A stretch of DNA of 11,048 nt from positions 1 through 11,048 of the forward strand of contig CAMPCT010000056.1 in assembly GCA_946647055.1 (NCBI GenBank), given 5' to 3'. The translations under genes and the position numbers were made by a program. Within the stretch, counting starts at the first letter, position 1; the number at the start of each line of letters is the position of its first letter. Under the pieces are notes generated by a model. The model did no database searches, was not told the DNA's origin, and saw only the letters and a program-made list of their open reading frames with translations. Positions 1 to 5,714 of the stretch are shown here, piece by piece. The DNA comes from an uncultured Atopobium sp. GTDB taxonomy: Bacteria > Actinomycetota > Coriobacteriia > Coriobacteriales > Atopobiaceae.

Positions 1-60
1 GGTACGGCTCCGGATTCGCGACCTGTACCGGGTACGGCTCCGGATTTGCGCGCCGTACCG
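1..60. repeat. Two tandem copies of a 30-bp repeat with inverted ends
   Basis: Units 1-30 and 31-60 are identical at 26 of 30 positions; the mismatches are at unit positions 17, 21, 22 and 24. Each unit begins GGTAC and ends GTACCG, so each can fold back on itself. In the second unit the arms grow to a perfect 8 bp (GGTACGGC / GCCGTACC), with a TCCGGA palindrome in the loop. The repeat lies just downstream of the stop of the minus-strand MerR gene, so it could act as a transcription-ending structure, although there is no T-run. The array may continue left of the window. I do not recognise the family. Confidence 0.7.
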
Positions 61-71
61 GAAGTCAGGTG

Positions 72-905
72 CTACTCGGCGATGCGGATGGCAAGGCGGC
101 AGAAGTCCGCCCTCGAGTCGTCGTCGTAGAAGGTGGCGTCGAGCAGGCAGCGGTCGATGACGTGGCGCGCTGGCTTGAGCCCACGCTCGTGCATCCACGC
201 GATGAGCTTGCGGGCGGGTTCGACGTCGTAGGGCATCGCGCGCTTGTACATGGTGGCATACTCGCCCTCGCGGAACGTGACTACCTGCGCACCTTCGATG
301 GGAATGTCACGGGGGAGGAAGATGATGCTGCCGGCGCCGTCGAGCGGACGGTCGCCCTCAAGCGCATCGACCTTGAGCATGGACCCAAAACCAAGGGAGG
401 GAATCATTCCGGCGTCGAGCAGGGACCCCCAGGCGTCCATGAGGGTGAGGTGGAGCCGCTTGCGGTCCATATCGTCGGTGGGGTAGGGGGCATAGATCAC
501 CTTGCGCTCGGGAAGCCACTCTACCATGGGGATGCCCCTGTTGTGCTCGTAGGTCTTCACGTGGTCGAAAATCTCGACGTACTGGGCGATGTCCGAGCGT
601 TGGTTGGCGAGGCGCTCCATCTCGGCGTCAATGTCGGCCGTCCTCTGCCTGAGGAGCGTGACCATGGCGTCGGTGGACACGCCGTCAAGGTACGAGGCGA
701 TGCTCGCGAGGGGGACGCCCATGGCCTTGAGCAGGCAGATCTGCCGCAGGCGCGGAATCTGGTCGGGGGAGTAGTAGCGGTAGCCGTTCTCGGCGATGTA
801 GACCGGCTTGAGAAGGTCGTTCTTGTCGTAGAGGATCAGCGCCTGGCGGGAGATCCCGTGCAGCGCCGCCATCTCCGAGATCTTGATGAGTCCTTCCTCA
901 CGCAT
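72..905 (-). CDS. MerR-family transcriptional regulator with GyrI-like effector domain
   Basis: This 277-aa protein is a probable one-component, DNA-binding regulator. Residues about 5-75 form the MerR winged helix-turn-helix: an ISEMAALHGIS helix-turn-helix, the LILYDKNDLL segment and the RYYSPDQIPRLRQI wing that typifies the family. A coiled-coil dimerisation helix follows at about 80-115. The C-terminal half (about 125-277) has the layout of a GyrI/BmrR-type ligand-binding domain, including a FREGEYATMYKRAMPYDVEPA stretch. There is no cysteine cluster of the metal-sensing MerR proteins, so an organic ligand or drug is more likely than a metal. The ATG at 903-905 is preceded by AAGGAG about 9 bases upstream. 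The gene is divergent from the ruv operon, with a gap of about 200 bp. The target genes are not identifiable here; they may be itself or genes left of the window. Confidence 0.85.
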   Translation of the reverse strand: MREEGLIKISEMAALHGISRQALILYDKNDLLKPVYIAENGYRYYSPDQIPRLRQICLLKAMGVPLASIASYLDGVSTDAMVTLLRQRTADIDAEMERLANQRSDIAQYVEIFDHVKTYEHNRGIPMVEWLPERKVIYAPYPTDDMDRKRLHLTLMDAWGSLLDAGMIPSLGFGSMLKVDALEGDRPLDGAGSIIFLPRDIPIEGAQVVTFREGEYATMYKRAMPYDVEPARKLIAWMHERGLKPARHVIDRCLLDATFYDDDSRADFCRLAIRIAE

Positions 906-945
906 GCGAGCCCGCTCCTTCCGCTTTCAGGTGGATTCAAACCGT

Positions 946-951
946 ATTGTA
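946..951 (-). promoter_or_regulatory. Possible -10 box of the MerR gene
   Basis: On the minus strand 951-946 reads TACAAT, a five-of-six match to the -10 consensus, about 40 bases before the MerR start codon. No good -35 box is visible at 16-20 bp spacing, so this is tentative. MerR proteins often activate promoters with long spacers and weak -35 boxes, which would fit autoregulation, but I see no convincing dyad in the spacer. Confidence 0.3.
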
Positions 952-1015
952 GGTAACGATTTTTCGCATACGGCTCCTTGTATCCGCGAACGGCACGGCA
1001 TTATTTGGCGAACTA

Positions 1016-1044
1016 TCCCCCATCCTCCTGTGCAGGATGGGGGA
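1016..1044. promoter_or_regulatory. Perfect 11-bp inverted repeat upstream of ruvC (operator or hairpin)
   Basis: The arms TCCCCCATCCT (1016-1026) and AGGATGGGGGA (1034-1044) are exact reverse complements with a 7-base loop. The centre can pair further (CCTG/CAGG). No T-run follows on either strand, and no plus-strand gene lies upstream that would need a terminator. The dyad covers the stretch where the -35 region of the ruv promoter would sit, just before the extended -10 at 1049-1057. That position favours a protein-binding site, though a hairpin role cannot be excluded. Confidence 0.6.
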
Positions 1045-1048
1045 GTTG

Positions 1049-1057
1049 TGATATCAT
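1049..1057 (+). promoter_or_regulatory. Extended -10 promoter of the ruv operon
   Basis: TGATATCAT reads as TG-N-TATCAT, an extended -10 element with a five-of-six hexamer. The -35 position (about 1029-1034, TGTGCA) is poor, as is usual for extended -10 promoters, and it lies inside the 11-bp-arm dyad. The predicted start of transcription falls near 1064, inside the adjacent LexA box. Confidence 0.6.
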
Positions 1058-1058
1058 A

Positions 1059-1070
1059 GAACGGATGTTC
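1059..1070. promoter_or_regulatory. LexA (SOS) box upstream of ruvCAB
   Basis: The sequence GAACGGATGTTC is a perfect GAAC-N4-GTTC palindrome, the core of the LexA/DinR box of Gram-positive bacteria and actinobacteria. It starts two bases downstream of the -10 hexamer and covers the likely start of transcription, a position where LexA binding would block initiation. The downstream genes (ruvC, ruvA, ruvB) are classic DNA-repair members of SOS regulons. Site and context agree, so I call it with good confidence, although binding is inferred. Confidence 0.82.
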
Positions 1071-1094
1071 GAGACAAAGAACGGGCACCTTCGT

Positions 1095-1101
1095 GGAGGG
1101 G
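1095..1101 (+). promoter_or_regulatory. Ribosome binding site that decides the ruvC start
   Basis: GGAGGGG lies just before the ATG at 1105. An in-frame GTG at 1093 exists but overlaps this motif, so it would leave the gene without a Shine-Dalgarno. Starting at 1105 also places the first catalytic aspartate at residue 7, as in known RuvC proteins. Confidence 0.7.
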
Positions 1102-1104
1102 CGC

Positions 1105-1650
1105 ATGGTCATCATGGGCATAGACCCCGGCCTGGCAAACACCGGCTGGGCCGTCATCGAGACGCGTGGCAGCATCGCCCGCGCCCGTGCCTACGACTGT
1201 ATCACCACCATGCCGGACGACCCCCTCGACGTGCGGCTGGGCGTCATCTTCGAGCGAATCGCCCGTGCCATCGACGAGTACCGTCCCCAGTGCGTCTCGG
1301 TCGAGAGCATCTACTTTGGCTCCAACGTGCGCTCGGCCATCTGGACGGCGCATGCCCGCGGGGCGGCCCTGGCGGCCTGCGCGGCAGCCGGCGTCGAGGT
1401 CGGGCAATACACCCCCATGCAGATCAAGCAGTCCGTGGTGGGGACGGGCTCTGCCGACAAGAACCAGGTCACCTACATGGTGCGCCGCGTCCTCGCCCTC
1501 GACCACGACCCAAAGCCCGACCACTGCGCCGACGCCCTTGCCGCAGCCGTGTGTCATGCAAACCTCTCGCGTACCATAGAATTGGGACGCGTGGCCTCTT
1601 CCGGGGCTGCGCGCAAGGAAGCCCCCTCAGGTAGAAAGGCGGTCTCGTGA
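1105..1650 (+). CDS. ruvC: Crossover junction endodeoxyribonuclease RuvC
   Basis: RuvC cuts four-way Holliday junctions by paired nicks and completes recombinational repair with RuvAB. The 181-aa protein begins MVIMGIDPG, the RNase H-like first strand, with catalytic Asp7. Glu67 lies in VSVESIYFGSN. The C-terminal motif DHCADALAAAVCHA gives His140 and Asp143. His140 sits where E. coli RuvC has Asp138; to my knowledge Thermus RuvC also has His there, so an active enzyme is expected. The last 25 residues are a low-complexity tail. The stop overlaps the ruvA start by four bases (GTGA). The gene is first in an operon behind a LexA box, so induction by DNA damage is likely. The usual neighbour yebC is not upstream; a divergent MerR gene is there instead. 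Confidence 0.95.
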   Translation: MVIMGIDPGLANTGWAVIETRGSIARARAYDCITTMPDDPLDVRLGVIFERIARAIDEYRPQCVSVESIYFGSNVRSAIWTAHARGAALAACAAAGVEVGQYTPMQIKQSVVGTGSADKNQVTYMVRRVLALDHDPKPDHCADALAAAVCHANLSRTIELGRVASSGAARKEAPSGRKAVS

Positions 1651-2273
1651 TCGTCCAGCTCACAGGAACCTTGGTCGAGGTCACGCCCAGCCATGTGGTC
1701 CTCGACGTCCATGGCGTCGGCTTCGAGCTTGGCGTCTCCGCAAACACGGCCGCGGCGTTGCCCGGGGTAGGCTCCCCGGGCGTCACGCTGCTCGCCCGCA
1801 TGGTCGTGCGTGACAACGCGATGCTCCTCTACGGCTTTGCCACCGCCGAGGAGCGCGCCCTCTTCGACCGCCTCTGCGCCATCTCGGGCGTTGGTCCCGC
1901 GCTCGCCCTCTCGGTCCTGTCCACCTTCACGCCGCAGGGGCTGGCAGGTGCCGTGGTCATGGGCGACGCGGCCCTCATTGCCACCACCCCTGGCGTGGGC
2001 AAGAAGCTCGCCAACCGCCTCCTGGTCGAGCTCGAGGAGGTCTTTGCCAAGGCCCCCGAGCTTCGTGGCGTGGTGGCAAGCCCTGCCGCGGCGTCTGCCG
2101 CGGCTCCCGCCGCCACCTCGAGCGTCGAGGCCGACGTCACGGCCGCCCTGCTCTCCATGGGCTTCAGCCCCCAGGAGGTCACCCTCGCCCTCGAGGGCCA
2201 CGATGAGGCCGGTGCCACCACCACCGAGAAGGCCGTGGCCTATGCCCTGCGGCGCCTGGGAGGTGGTCTGTGA
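1647..2273 (+). CDS. ruvA: Holliday junction branch migration protein RuvA
   Basis: RuvA binds Holliday junctions as a tetramer and loads RuvB rings on opposite arms. The 208-aa protein has the three family domains. These are an N-terminal OB fold (1 to about 64, from MIVQLTGTL to LLYGF), a double helix-hairpin-helix region (about 70-130, with SGVGPALAL and [13 protein letters not shown]), and a C-terminal RuvB-binding three-helix domain (about 160-208) joined by an Ala/Pro/Ser linker at 143-158. The acidic pin that is Glu55-Asp56 in E. coli reads Asp56-Asn57 here, so it keeps one acidic residue. The start is a GTG overlapping the ruvC stop. The ruvA stop TGA (2271-2273) shares one base with the ruvB ATG, so the genes are translationally coupled. 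Confidence 0.95.
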   Translation: MIVQLTGTLVEVTPSHVVLDVHGVGFELGVSANTAAALPGVGSPGVTLLARMVVRDNAMLLYGFATAEERALFDRLCAISGVGPALALSVLSTFTPQGLAGAVVMGDAALIATTPGVGKKLANRLLVELEEVFAKAPELRGVVASPAAASAAAPAATSSVEADVTAALLSMGFSPQEVTLALEGHDEAGATTTEKAVAYALRRLGGGL

Positions 2274-3328
2274 TGTGGCAGGCAGACGCCGACGACCTCT
2301 TTGGCGCCAAGGAGCAGCGTCCCTCTGGGCCGCGTTCGGTCACGGGCGAGCTCACGGCCGATGACCTCGACGTCGACCGCACCCTGCGCCCGCGCACGCT
2401 CGACGAGTACCAGGGCCAGACGCGCATCAAGGAGAACCTCCGCGTCCTCATCGAGGCCGCCAAGTCGCGCAACGAGCCCCTCGACCACGTGATCTTCTCG
2501 GGTCCCCCGGGCTTGGGCAAGACCACCCTCGCCGCCGTGCTCGCCAACGAGATGGGCACCAAGATCCATACCACGAGCGGCCCTGCCATCGAGCGAACGG
2601 GCGACCTCGCCGCCATCCTCACCAACCTCGAGCCGGGCGACATCCTCTTCATCGACGAGATTCACCGCCTCAACCACACGGTTGAGGAGGTCCTGTACCC
2701 CGCGATGGAGGACTTCTCCCTCGACATCATGATCGGCAAGGGCCCTGCGGCGCGCTCCATCCGCCTCGAGCTCCCGCGGTTCACGCTGGTGGGTGCCACC
2801 ACGCGCACCGGCCTGCTCACCGGCCCTTTGCGTGACCGCTTTGGCATCTCGTACCGCCTCGACTACTACTCCGTGCCCGAGCTTGCCGACATCGTCGTGC
2901 GCTCCGCGGGCATCCTAGGCGTCGAGATTGACTCCCAGGGTGCGGCCGAGGTCGCCAGCCGCAGCCGTGGCACACCGCGCCTTGCCAACCGCCTGCTCAA
3001 GCGCGTGCGCGACTACGCGCAGGTCCGCGCCGACGGCAACATCACCTGGGAAGTCGCGTCGGAGGCCCTCTCGTTCTTCGAGATCGACGAGCTCGGCCTC
3101 GACTGGATGGACGTCAAGATCCTGCGCGCCCTCACGAGCACCTTCCGGGGTCGTCCCGTGGGCCTCACCACCATCGCCTCGGCGGTGGGGGAGGACCCCT
3201 CCACCCTCGAGGACGTCTACGAGCCCTACCTGCTCCAGCGTGGCCTCATCATCCGCACGCCCCAGGGGCGTCGCGCCACCGCGGCTGCCTTCGAGCACCT
3301 GGGCATGGTTGCCCCGCAGGGGGTGTGA
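2273..3328 (+). CDS. ruvB: Holliday junction branch migration ATPase RuvB
   Basis: RuvB is the hexameric AAA+ motor that pulls DNA through the RuvA-bound junction. The 351-aa protein has the Walker A motif GPPGLGKTT (77-85), Walker B DEIH (128-131), sensor 1 GATTR (174-178) and the arginine-finger region LRDRFG (about 186-191). Its C-terminal winged helix contains [15 protein letters not shown] and ends with the QGRRAT signature. The N-terminal 20 residues are a variable extension. I chose the ATG at 2273, about 9 bases after GGAGG. A GTG one codon earlier (2270) is equally possible and would add one residue. Third gene of the ruv operon; only one base separates it from the next gene. Confidence 0.96.
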   Translation: MWQADADDLFGAKEQRPSGPRSVTGELTADDLDVDRTLRPRTLDEYQGQTRIKENLRVLIEAAKSRNEPLDHVIFSGPPGLGKTTLAAVLANEMGTKIHTTSGPAIERTGDLAAILTNLEPGDILFIDEIHRLNHTVEEVLYPAMEDFSLDIMIGKGPAARSIRLELPRFTLVGATTRTGLLTGPLRDRFGISYRLDYYSVPELADIVVRSAGILGVEIDSQGAAEVASRSRGTPRLANRLLKRVRDYAQVRADGNITWEVASEALSFFEIDELGLDWMDVKILRALTSTFRGRPVGLTTIASAVGEDPSTLEDVYEPYLLQRGLIIRTPQGRRATAAAFEHLGMVAPQGV

Positions 3329-3329
3329 G

Positions 3330-3725
3330 ATGCTCCAGCGCGACTACATTCTCGAGATGATCGTCCGCTTCGCCGAGGCACTCGCCCGCGCGCTCAAGCT
3401 CGCGGTGCTGCAGCATGACATCCGCGGATGCGAGGAGGTCGAGCGGGAGGTCGCAGGCCTGCTCGAGCTCGACTCCTCCACCGCCCTCGCCCTCTCGCCG
3501 GAGTCGCTCGTCACCATCATGTCGCTCTCCGGCATGGCAGACTCCACGGCCGAGTACGTCGCCTATGCGCTCGACCGCGTGGCCGACGCCTACGAGGACC
3601 TTGGGAAGCCAGAGACCGCCGACATCAGGCGCCTTCAGGCGGAGGCCGTTGCCGACGCCTTCGGCTGCGACCTCAGCCATGTCCCCAGCGAGCTTGACGA
3701 GGTGGACAGGGAGCTCTTCGGCTGA
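3330..3725 (+). CDS. Small helical protein of unknown function (DUF6483-like), last gene of the ruv operon
   Basis: The 131-aa protein begins MLQRDYILEMIVRFAEALAR. This resembles, from memory, the opening of the uncharacterised DUF6483 family (MLQxDYIxRxIxxxxxFLA), but I could not search. It is predicted to be almost entirely alpha-helical. It has no signal peptide, membrane segment or metal motif, and it ends in an acidic tail (SELDEVDRELFG). Helical pairs such as ADSTAEYVAYALDRVADAYE suggest a TPR-like or helical-bundle protein-protein module. The ATG comes one base after the ruvB stop, so it is almost surely cotranscribed with ruvCAB and would share their LexA control. A role in repair is inference from position only. 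Confidence 0.8.
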   Translation: MLQRDYILEMIVRFAEALARALKLAVLQHDIRGCEEVEREVAGLLELDSSTALALSPESLVTIMSLSGMADSTAEYVAYALDRVADAYEDLGKPETADIRRLQAEAVADAFGCDLSHVPSELDEVDRELFG

Positions 3726-3735
3726 GGACAAGCTT

Positions 3736-3772
3736 AAAAATCACCGCCTTTATCCTGCGGTTTTGTGGTTTT
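3736..3772 (+). terminator. Probable Rho-independent terminator of the ruv operon
   Basis: An A-run (3736-3740) is followed by ACCGC (3743-3747), a 9-base loop and GCGGT (3757-3761), then the T-rich tail TTTGTGGTTTT. The A-run with TCAC can also pair with GTGGTTTT (one wobble), lengthening the helix. It starts 11 bases after the stop of the last operon gene. The stem is short for a strong terminator, so confidence is moderate. Confidence 0.5.
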
Positions 3773-3814
3773 CCGAACCGTCCATACCCCGTGGGCGACC
3801 GCTGGATAATTCTC

Positions 3815-3844
3815 TTGTCTCATAGGCCCTTCATGGAGTAAACT
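3815..3844 (+). promoter_or_regulatory. Candidate promoter of the cold-shock gene
   Basis: TTGTCT (3815-3820) and TAAACT (3839-3844) are separated by 18 bp; each matches four of six consensus bases. Transcription would start near 3851 and give a leader of about 70 bases. A second, weaker candidate -10 (GATAAT at 3805-3810) lacks a -35 box. Confidence 0.4.
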
Positions 3845-3873
3845 TCCCTTTGTGGCTTTTTGCCGCTGGTATC

Positions 3874-3904
3874 GCGCGAAAGCGCATCATTGCCCCTCGG
3901 GGCA
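3874..3904 (+). promoter_or_regulatory. Two small hairpins in the cold-shock mRNA leader
   Basis: Two adjacent hairpins lie in the predicted leader: GCGC-GAAA-GCGC (3874-3885, a GNRA-type tetraloop) and TGCCCC-TC-GGGGCA (3891-3904). The second ends directly before the purine-rich ribosome binding region AGGAAAGAAAGG. Structured leaders that refold in the cold are known for cspA-type genes. Whether these hairpins do that is inference. Confidence 0.45.
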
Positions 3905-3921
3905 GGAAAGAAAGGCACGAA

Positions 3922-4125
3922 ATGGCTCAGGGTACTGTTAAGTGGTTCAATCCGGACAAGGGCTATGGCTTCATCTCTCGTGAGGACGGCGACGACCTGT
4001 TCGTCCACTTCAGCGAGATTCAGATGGACGGCTTCAAGACGCTCGAGGAGGGCCAGGCCGTCGAGTTCGACATCACCGAGGGCAAGGGCGGCAAGCCGCA
4101 GGCCTCAAACGTCCGCAAGATCTAA
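3922..4125 (+). CDS. Cold-shock protein (CspA family)
   Basis: This 67-aa single cold-shock domain binds single-stranded RNA and DNA and works as an RNA chaperone in the cytoplasm. The OB-fold signature is complete: [15 protein letters not shown] (residues 4-18, RNP1 being KGYGFI) and LFVHFSEI (26-33, RNP2), followed by the usual [12 protein letters not shown] strand and a short C-terminal KPQASNV strand. Length is that of a stand-alone Csp. The start has AAAGG six bases upstream. The gene is a single transcription unit, flanked by a candidate promoter and a strong terminator. Which Csp paralog this is cannot be told from the sequence. Confidence 0.96.
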   Translation: MAQGTVKWFNPDKGYGFISREDGDDLFVHFSEIQMDGFKTLEEGQAVEFDITEGKGGKPQASNVRKI

Positions 4126-4153
4126 ATAAGCCTCGCCACATATGACAGGCTGA

Positions 4154-4180
4154 GGGGGTCGCCTTCGGGCGGCCCCCTTC
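4154..4180 (+). terminator. Strong hairpin terminator after the cold-shock gene
   Basis: GGGGGTCGCC (4154-4163) pairs with GGCGGCCCCC (4168-4177) over ten base pairs, one of them a T-G wobble. The loop is the very stable TTCG tetraloop closed by C-G. The tail TTCTC is short in T, which is common in high-GC actinobacteria. It ends the single-gene csp transcript and separates it from the HAD gene. Confidence 0.8.
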
Positions 4181-4236
4181 TCGCACGGAGGCATCCCGCG
4201 GCATGCGTCCTGCCAGCCCGTCCCCTAGGAGCCACC

Positions 4237-4908
4237 ATGCCCACCGTACCTGCTGGCCTCTGGCCCTTTGGCCACCAAGCAGCCATCTTCGACTTTGATG
4301 GAACGCTTGCCTCGTCCTCCTTCGTGTGGAACGAGGTCGACCACACCTTCCTGGAGAGGCGTGGCCATGTCTGGACCCCAGACCTCGCCCAACACCTCGC
4401 GGCGCTCGGCTTTGCGGAGGGAGCCCTCTACGTGATCGACCGCTATGGCCTCGACGAGGACCCCCAGGACATCTGCGACGAGTGGAACGCGCTGGCAAAC
4501 GACATCTATGCCACGGAGGTCGACCTTCGTCCCGGCGCACGCGAGTACCTCGACGCGTTGCGCGCGAGTGGCATTCCCCTGGCACTTGCCACGACGAACG
4601 ACCACGACGTGCTCGCCTCGATGGCCCCACGCGTGGACGTCTACAAGCTCTTCGACGTCGTCGTGTGCGGTACCGACGTCACCAAGACCAAGCGCCATCC
4701 CGACATCTACCTCGAGGCCGCCAGGCGCCTGGGCGTCTCGCCGTCTGGCTGCATCGTCTTCGAGGACATCGTCGACGGCATCAACTCCGCGAGGCGCGCG
4801 GGCATGGTGACCTGCGCCGTGGCCTCGGGCGACGTCACGCAGGACCCCGACGCCGTGCGACGTGCGGCAGACGTCTTCCTTTCCGACTGGACGGACCTGG
4901 CCCTCTAG
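4237..4908 (+). CDS. HAD-superfamily hydrolase, phosphoglycolate phosphatase / beta-phosphoglucomutase type
   Basis: This 223-aa cytoplasmic enzyme probably acts on a small phosphorylated metabolite. All four HAD motifs are visible: motif I FDFDGTLASS with nucleophile Asp19 and general acid Asp21, motif II Thr at LALATTND (about 119), motif III Lys152 in KTKRHPDIY, and motif IV VFEDIVDGINSA with acidic residues 176-180. An alpha-helical cap of about 75 residues between motif I and II marks subfamily I (CbbY/Gph/PGMB-like). The substrate cannot be inferred. AGGAG lies five bases before the ATG. It stands alone between the csp terminator and a convergent gene whose stop is only 27 bp away. No terminator is evident in that gap. 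Confidence 0.9.
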   Translation: MPTVPAGLWPFGHQAAIFDFDGTLASSSFVWNEVDHTFLERRGHVWTPDLAQHLAALGFAEGALYVIDRYGLDEDPQDICDEWNALANDIYATEVDLRPGAREYLDALRASGIPLALATTNDHDVLASMAPRVDVYKLFDVVVCGTDVTKTKRHPDIYLEAARRLGVSPSGCIVFEDIVDGINSARRAGMVTCAVASGDVTQDPDAVRRAADVFLSDWTDLAL

Positions 4909-4935
4909 GACAGCCGACAGTCGCCCCTGACTACC

Positions 4936-5685
4936 TTACAGATACGGTGAGTTGCGGCTGACCTCGATCTCCTTGATGAGGTCGCGGTTGTGGATCTCGT
5001 GGGAGTTGAAGACGCCCTCGTCGAAGGAGTCGGGCGGGATGGTCCCCTGGTACCAGGGCTGCGACCCAAAGTAGGTCTGCAGGTCCTGGTTCACGAACTG
5101 CCTGCCATGACGGGCGTAGAGCTCGTTGCGTGCGAGGTAGAGCTCCCAGTTCGAGAGGGCGTCAAGCTCGGCGTACGTGTAGTCGCGCGTGGTGGAGTCG
5201 GGAAGGACGTAGCTGCCCGTGGAAGGCACCTCCGGGGTCGGCGCGGGCTCGGGCTCCGGGGCGGGCGCAGGCGTGGGCTCCGGTGTCGGCGCCGGCGCCG
5301 TGACGGTGGGTGCCGGTGCCTCCTCGGGCTCCTTGACGCTCTCCTCCTGCTGCGGTGTGGGTGCCGTCCGGGCCTCCTCGACGTTAGCGCCTGTGTCTGG
5401 GGCCGGTATGCCGTGCAGCAGGAACACGCCGATGAGCGCCGCGACCCCCACGCCGGCGAGTGCCCCTATGACCACCTTGGCCGCGATGCCTCCCCAAGAG
5501 CTTCCGGCGGAGACGGCGGGACGCGGCTCGTACGAGGGTCTTACGGGACGAGGCGGGCGTATCGTGTCCGTCGGCAGGACGGTCGTCTCGTCTTGTGCGG
5601 CGTCGCCCACCGGTGCCCCGCATGCGGTGCAGAACCTGATGCCGTCCTCGAGGCGCTCCCCGCACCTTACGCAGTACTGTGCCAT
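4936..5685 (-). CDS. Zinc-ribbon, single-TM, YARHG-domain envelope protein
   Basis: The 249-aa protein has four clear parts. A zinc ribbon (Cys5, Cys8, Cys19, Cys22 in CVRCG...CTACG) is at the N-terminus. A single hydrophobic membrane helix spans about 67-90, after an Arg/Pro-rich stretch. A low-complexity Pro/Glu/Ala/Thr spacer (about 105-160) follows. The C-terminal domain (about 165-240) contains NELYARHGRQF, the hallmark of the YARHG domain, which is found in envelope proteins of Gram-positive bacteria and has no firm function. The topology suggests a cytoplasmic zinc ribbon and an external YARHG domain. The ATG at 5683-5685 puts the first Cys at residue 5 and has GAGGGGG about nine bases upstream; longer in-frame extensions would overlap the amidase gene. 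It follows that gene by 29 bp, so the two are probably one operon. Confidence 0.85.
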   Translation of the reverse strand: MAQYCVRCGERLEDGIRFCTACGAPVGDAAQDETTVLPTDTIRPPRPVRPSYEPRPAVSAGSSWGGIAAKVVIGALAGVGVAALIGVFLLHGIPAPDTGANVEEARTAPTPQQEESVKEPEEAPAPTVTAPAPTPEPTPAPAPEPEPAPTPEVPSTGSYVLPDSTTRDYTYAELDALSNWELYLARNELYARHGRQFVNQDLQTYFGSQPWYQGTIPPDSFDEGVFNSHEIHNRDLIKEIEVSRNSPYL

Positions 5686-5714
5686 CGTCCTGACCCCCTC
5701 TTTCCGCCGCGCCG

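Noticed and set aside
69..956. 295-codon plus-strand frame opposite the MerR gene
   Set aside because: The minus-strand frame has a full MerR helix-turn-helix, a ribosome binding site and a normal start; the plus frame has none of these.
969..991. TACGGCTCC near 969 as a third copy of the 30-bp repeat at the window start
   Set aside because: Only about nine bases match and the rest of the unit and its inverted end are missing.
978..1006. TTGTAT-N17-TTATTT as the ruv promoter
   Set aside because: Only three of six bases fit the -35 and the -10 is poor. The extended -10 at 1049-1057 is a better match and is adjacent to the LexA box.
4909..4935. Shared terminator between the convergent HAD and YARHG genes
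   Set aside because: Only a 4-bp stem (AGTC/GACT) can be drawn and there is no T-run; not enough to call.
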